A stretch of DNA of 64,000 nucleotides, taken from NCBI GenBank assembly GCA_937872225.1, contig CALMRZ010000024.1, forward strand, positions 1 to 64,000, in the 5' to 3' direction. Source of the stretch: an uncultured Spirochaetota bacterium (GTDB taxonomy: Bacteria; Spirochaetota; UBA4802; UBA5550). The notes below the pieces were generated by a model. It ran no database searches, was not told where the DNA came from, and saw nothing but the letters and a program-made list of their open reading frames with translations. A program made the translations under genes and the position numbers. This document shows positions 61,358-64,000 of this stretch, piece by piece; within the stretch, counting starts at the first letter, position 1, and each line of letters opens with the position of its first letter.

Positions 61358-62182
61358 ATGGATGCTGAAAAATGGTGGAGCACCTGGGCCCCGGTATGGG
61401 ACCATATAGAAGACAGGCATTTCGGCACCACGACCACCGAATCTCTTATGGAGCATATTAAACCCGATGTCCTGGTAGTCGGCGCAGGTCAAGGACTCAT
61501 TGTACGGCATTTAATGAACAAAGGCATCAGCGCAACGGGCCTTGATATAAATCCGAACATGGTTAAAGTCGCGAAAGAAAAATATAATCTCGACATAGTT
61601 GAAGGAGATGCCGGAAAACTTCCCTTCAGTGATGATTCATACTCCACGGTCATCATTTCCTCAGGCGTGGTCGATTACGGCGCCGATGAGGCGGCCATTG
61701 CGACCTTCATAAACGAGGCGAAACGAGTATGCCGCAGGGGCGGCAAGGTCCTGGTTGCTTTTTATAAAATCAAGGAACGCATTGAAAGGATATACAGGAA
61801 GATCGGCGTCATCGACTCAGACAGCAACTACCGCATGCGGAGGATCTTCGAGATAAACGAAATTGCCGAGAAATTCCCCCCCCTCTGCGCCATCCCGATA
61901 CAGAAATGGACGGGCAAAAGCATGGCGCGGGTCAATTTCGAATGGCTCATTGTCGGCCTGACGCAGCCGAAGGAATTCAGGACCGAAAGAAAATGGATCA
62001 ATGCCCTGTTTAAAAACGCCAAAGAAAAAGGCCTTGATAAAAAAGTCATGATCGACAGCGTCCCGGGATCTATCCCCTACCGCGATACGGCACAGGTCAA
62101 GGAATTAATGGATAAGATCCGCGAGGGGTACAGTGAAATACAAAAATATGATGATTCCTCGGTTGTGATCATCGAAAAATAG
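61358..62182 (+). CDS. SAM-dependent class I methyltransferase
   Basis: 274 residues from the ATG at 61358 (GAGG upstream). Methyltransferase motifs are VLVVGAGQGLIVRHL (I), GLDINPNMVKVA (II), DAGKLPFSDDSYSTVIISSGVVDYG and the EAKRVCRRGGKVLVAFY post-motif (III). It resembles UbiE/type-11 enzymes. The C-terminal ~90 residues are specific to this protein. It is convergent with the radical SAM gene, 2 bases away. The substrate is unknown. Confidence 0.9.
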   Translation: MDAEKWWSTWAPVWDHIEDRHFGTTTTESLMEHIKPDVLVVGAGQGLIVRHLMNKGISATGLDINPNMVKVAKEKYNLDIVEGDAGKLPFSDDSYSTVIISSGVVDYGADEAAIATFINEAKRVCRRGGKVLVAFYKIKERIERIYRKIGVIDSDSNYRMRRIFEINEIAEKFPPLCAIPIQKWTGKSMARVNFEWLIVGLTQPKEFRTERKWINALFKNAKEKGLDKKVMIDSVPGSIPYRDTAQVKELMDKIREGYSEIQKYDDSSVVIIEK

Positions 62183-62184
62183 AA

Positions 62185-63444
62185 TCACAGCTTCTCGCCG
62201 AAGGCTTTCCGGATCAGGTCGCGGCGCCGCGGCCTGTAGGTGCCCAGGGCCATCTCCCGTTCCGCCACCTTCTTGATGAGCTTGTACATCTTCACCTGCT
62301 GCGGCTCGTCCTGGTAGAAGCGCTCCCAGGCAAAGTAATAGAGCTCCTGGAGGCGTTCCGGACTCATCAGCTTCGGCTGAAACACCACCTTCCCGGCGTT
62401 GTAGTCATTCCAGTCATGGCTTATAAGCCGCTTCTCCTTGCGCATGTCGTCGTAGGCCTTGGTGTGGGGGAAGGGCGTGAGGACCGTGAATTCCGCCAGG
62501 TCCAGTTCTATTTCCAGGAGGAAATCGATGAAGCGCTTGATGTACTCCTCGTCATGGTTGTCCATGCCCAGAAGGATGGTCCCTTCCACGGCAATGTCGT
62601 GGTCATGGTAGCGTTTGATGCGCTCCCTGATAAAATCCGAGGTGTCGAACACGGCCTGGTACACATACCAGGCGCCGGCCTGGCGCGCCAGGTCGAGGAC
62701 CTCCGGCTTGTCCTCTATGGTATGGCTGCACCAGTTCTTTTTCAGCGGTATCATCTCGCGGAAAAGGTCCATCTCCCACTGCGTGTCCTGGGCAAGGGAA
62801 TTATCCACCACGAAGAGGCGGTTGTTGTCCGTGAGGGCCATTTCTTCAATGGCCCTGTCTATGGGCCGGGGGCGGAATTTCCTGCCGCCCAGGTAGGCCA
62901 CCGCGCAGGGGTAGCAGTTGAACCGGCATCCCCGCGACGCGTGCACCAGGTCCACCATCTGCACGCCCTTGTAGTAATAGAGGTCGCGCTTGTAAATGCT
63001 CCGCCGGGCCGGACCCACGCTCTCTATGGGTGGGAGGTCAGCGAGATAGTTATAGACCTTCTTGAGGCTGCCCTTCCTGAAATCGGAAAACACCTCTTCC
63101 ATGCGGCCTTCCGCCTCGCCCAGGAACACGGCATCGGCGTGCTCCATGGTCTCTTCGGCATGGAGCATGGCCGAAATGCCGCCGAACAAGACCTTCTTCC
63201 CGCGGCGCCGGTACTCGTCCGCTATCTCCCAGCCGCGCTTCACCTGGGTCGTGAGCATCATGGATATGCCCACAAAATCAACCGGGTCGTCGTAGCTGAA
63301 ACGCTCGAGATTTTCGTCGATGAATTCAACCTCGACGTAATCCGGCAGCGCGGCGGCCATCACCGCCGGTCCGTGGGGCGGCAGGTTGAATGTTGTCTGT
63401 TCCGGGAGTTTCTCCCAGCGGGGATAGATAAGTCTGAATTTCAT
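62185..63444 (-). CDS. B12-binding radical SAM protein
   Basis: 419 residues from the ATG at 63444 (GAGGAG upstream). The N-terminal ~150 residues form a cobalamin-binding-like domain (PPHGPAVMAAALPDYVEVEFIDEN, VDFVGISMMLTTQVKRGWEIADEYRRRGKKVLFGGI). The cluster motif is CRFNCYPC in HASRGCRFNCYPCAVAYLGG (CxxxCxxC), followed by a TIM-barrel region (FVVDNSLAQD, VEGTILLGMDNHDEEYIKRFIDF). This matches the BchE/HpnP/HpnR class that methylates or rearranges lipids and other inert carbon atoms. A methyltransferase gene converges on it. Confidence 0.92.
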   Translation of the reverse strand: MKFRLIYPRWEKLPEQTTFNLPPHGPAVMAAALPDYVEVEFIDENLERFSYDDPVDFVGISMMLTTQVKRGWEIADEYRRRGKKVLFGGISAMLHAEETMEHADAVFLGEAEGRMEEVFSDFRKGSLKKVYNYLADLPPIESVGPARRSIYKRDLYYYKGVQMVDLVHASRGCRFNCYPCAVAYLGGRKFRPRPIDRAIEEMALTDNNRLFVVDNSLAQDTQWEMDLFREMIPLKKNWCSHTIEDKPEVLDLARQAGAWYVYQAVFDTSDFIRERIKRYHDHDIAVEGTILLGMDNHDEEYIKRFIDFLLEIELDLAEFTVLTPFPHTKAYDDMRKEKRLISHDWNDYNAGKVVFQPKLMSPERLQELYYFAWERFYQDEPQQVKMYKLIKKVAEREMALGTYRPRRRDLIRKAFGEKL

Positions 63445-63697
63445 AAGGTGCTCCTCGCGCAGACAAAAGCTTCTCTGTACCGACCTGTCACTGTCAAGCA
63501 TTTAACAATTTTATGCCACCGCCGCCGGTTCAATGGCAGAGGTTTGCATCCCGCTCTTCACTGTTTTATATTCACCAGACTTGAACATCCCGACAGGATC
63601 GGGCCAAGTTTTTAATTGAAATATATTATGGCTGTATATATTTTTAAAGAGCTGTCATTATCGAATGAATACACGTAGACACAGGGAATCCGAGTGA

Positions 63698-64000
63698 ATG
63701 ACCGGAAAAAAGGGAAAAACCATCCTTCTTGTTGACGATGAAGCCATCATTGCCATGGCTGAGGCCCGGATGCTGGAAAAGCACGGGTATGACGTCATTA
63801 CCGCCTATACCGGCGAGCAGGCGATCAACACTGCTTCAGAAACCCCCTCCCTTGACCTCATATTAATGGACATAGATCTCGGTTCCGGCATGGACGGCAC
63901 CCAGGCCGCTGACATTATTTTAAAAAACATGGATATCCCCGTGCTTTTTCTTTCGAGCCACACAGAGCCGGAGATGGTGGACAAAACCGAGAAAATCACC
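63698..64000 (+). CDS. Response regulator receiver domain, 3' partial
   Basis: 101 residues before the window ends. MTGKKGKTILLVDDEAIIAM has the acidic pair (DDE), ILMDIDLGSGMDG the phosphoacceptor Asp, and PVLFLSSHTEPEMV the conserved Ser/Thr region. The Lys motif lies at or just beyond the edge. Receivers of this ‘multisensor’ style (DLGSGMDGTQAA, SSHTEPE) are often followed by PAS and HisKA_2 kinase domains, so the full gene may be a hybrid protein. Confidence 0.92.
   Translation, partial: MTGKKGKTILLVDDEAIIAMAEARMLEKHGYDVITAYTGEQAINTASETPSLDLILMDIDLGSGMDGTQAADIILKNMDIPVLFLSSHTEPEMVDKTEKIT

Overview
The window looks like a chromosomal segment of a diderm, GC-rich (mid to high 50s % by eye), free-living bacterium. 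I favour an uncultured member of the Spirochaetota related to Leptospirales. The grounds are a single very long acetyl-CoA-carboxylase-type polypeptide, a divergent long membrane pyrophosphatase, several secreted proteins of unfamiliar type, and outer-membrane and lipid-A-style genes (beta-barrels, LpxL-like acyltransferase, lipoproteins). There is no rRNA, plasmid or prophage module, and the taxonomic call is inference.

Layout. 1-5.3 kb: the end of a tail-fibre/adhesin-like gene, thioredoxin, Dtd, and a ferredoxin-nitroreductase fusion. 5.6-9.5 kb: three overlapping genes for a lamin-tail-like secreted protein, a helix-hairpin-helix (ComEA-like) secreted protein and a beta-barrel. 9.5-11.2 kb: a MerR regulator with a 30-bp palindrome in front of it, followed by an acyl-CoA dehydrogenase. 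11.5-16.6 kb: an MBL-fold hydrolase, then a cell-envelope run with a TPR/lytic transglycosylase and a HEAT lipoprotein. 16.6-21.9 kb, minus strand: a housekeeping block in the order ispE, tRNA-Gln, GlmU-like uridylyltransferase, prs, rplY, pth. 22-28.8 kb: HAD phosphatase, lipoprotein, GT-C-like membrane protein, and an MBOAT/SGNH O-acylation pair. 29.4-35.5 kb: aromatic-amino-acid ammonia-lyase, a TrmO-UPF0158 fusion, a FakA-FakB-type fusion, a GT2 and an LpxL-like acyltransferase. 35.7-48.1 kb: sensor kinase, H+-pyrophosphatase, and birA followed by the 1954-residue biotin-dependent carboxylase.

48.7-57 kb is the most unusual part. A tight six-gene operon (ABC ATPase, ABC-2 permease, acyl carrier protein, ketosynthase with an intact Cys-His-His triad, a Cys-less ketosynthase-like partner, and an SDR reductase) converges on two tandem copies of a two-gene unit. 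Each unit is a ~133-residue helical protein translationally coupled to a BtrH-like papain-fold acyltransferase. BtrH-type enzymes take acyl groups from carrier proteins, so this reads as a compact, undescribed ACP-dependent acyl biosynthesis, transfer and export system. A truncated, frameshifted third copy of the small gene survives at 60.8 kb.

57.2-64 kb is a looser region with signs of decay: a diheme lipoprotein, a plsC-type pseudogene, a lipocalin, a transposase remnant, a methyltransferase, a B12-binding radical SAM protein, and the start of a response regulator cut by the window edge. Several families of GC-rich intergenic inverted-repeat elements are scattered through the window. Some supply stop codons, and one may supply a ribosome-binding site, to neighbouring genes.
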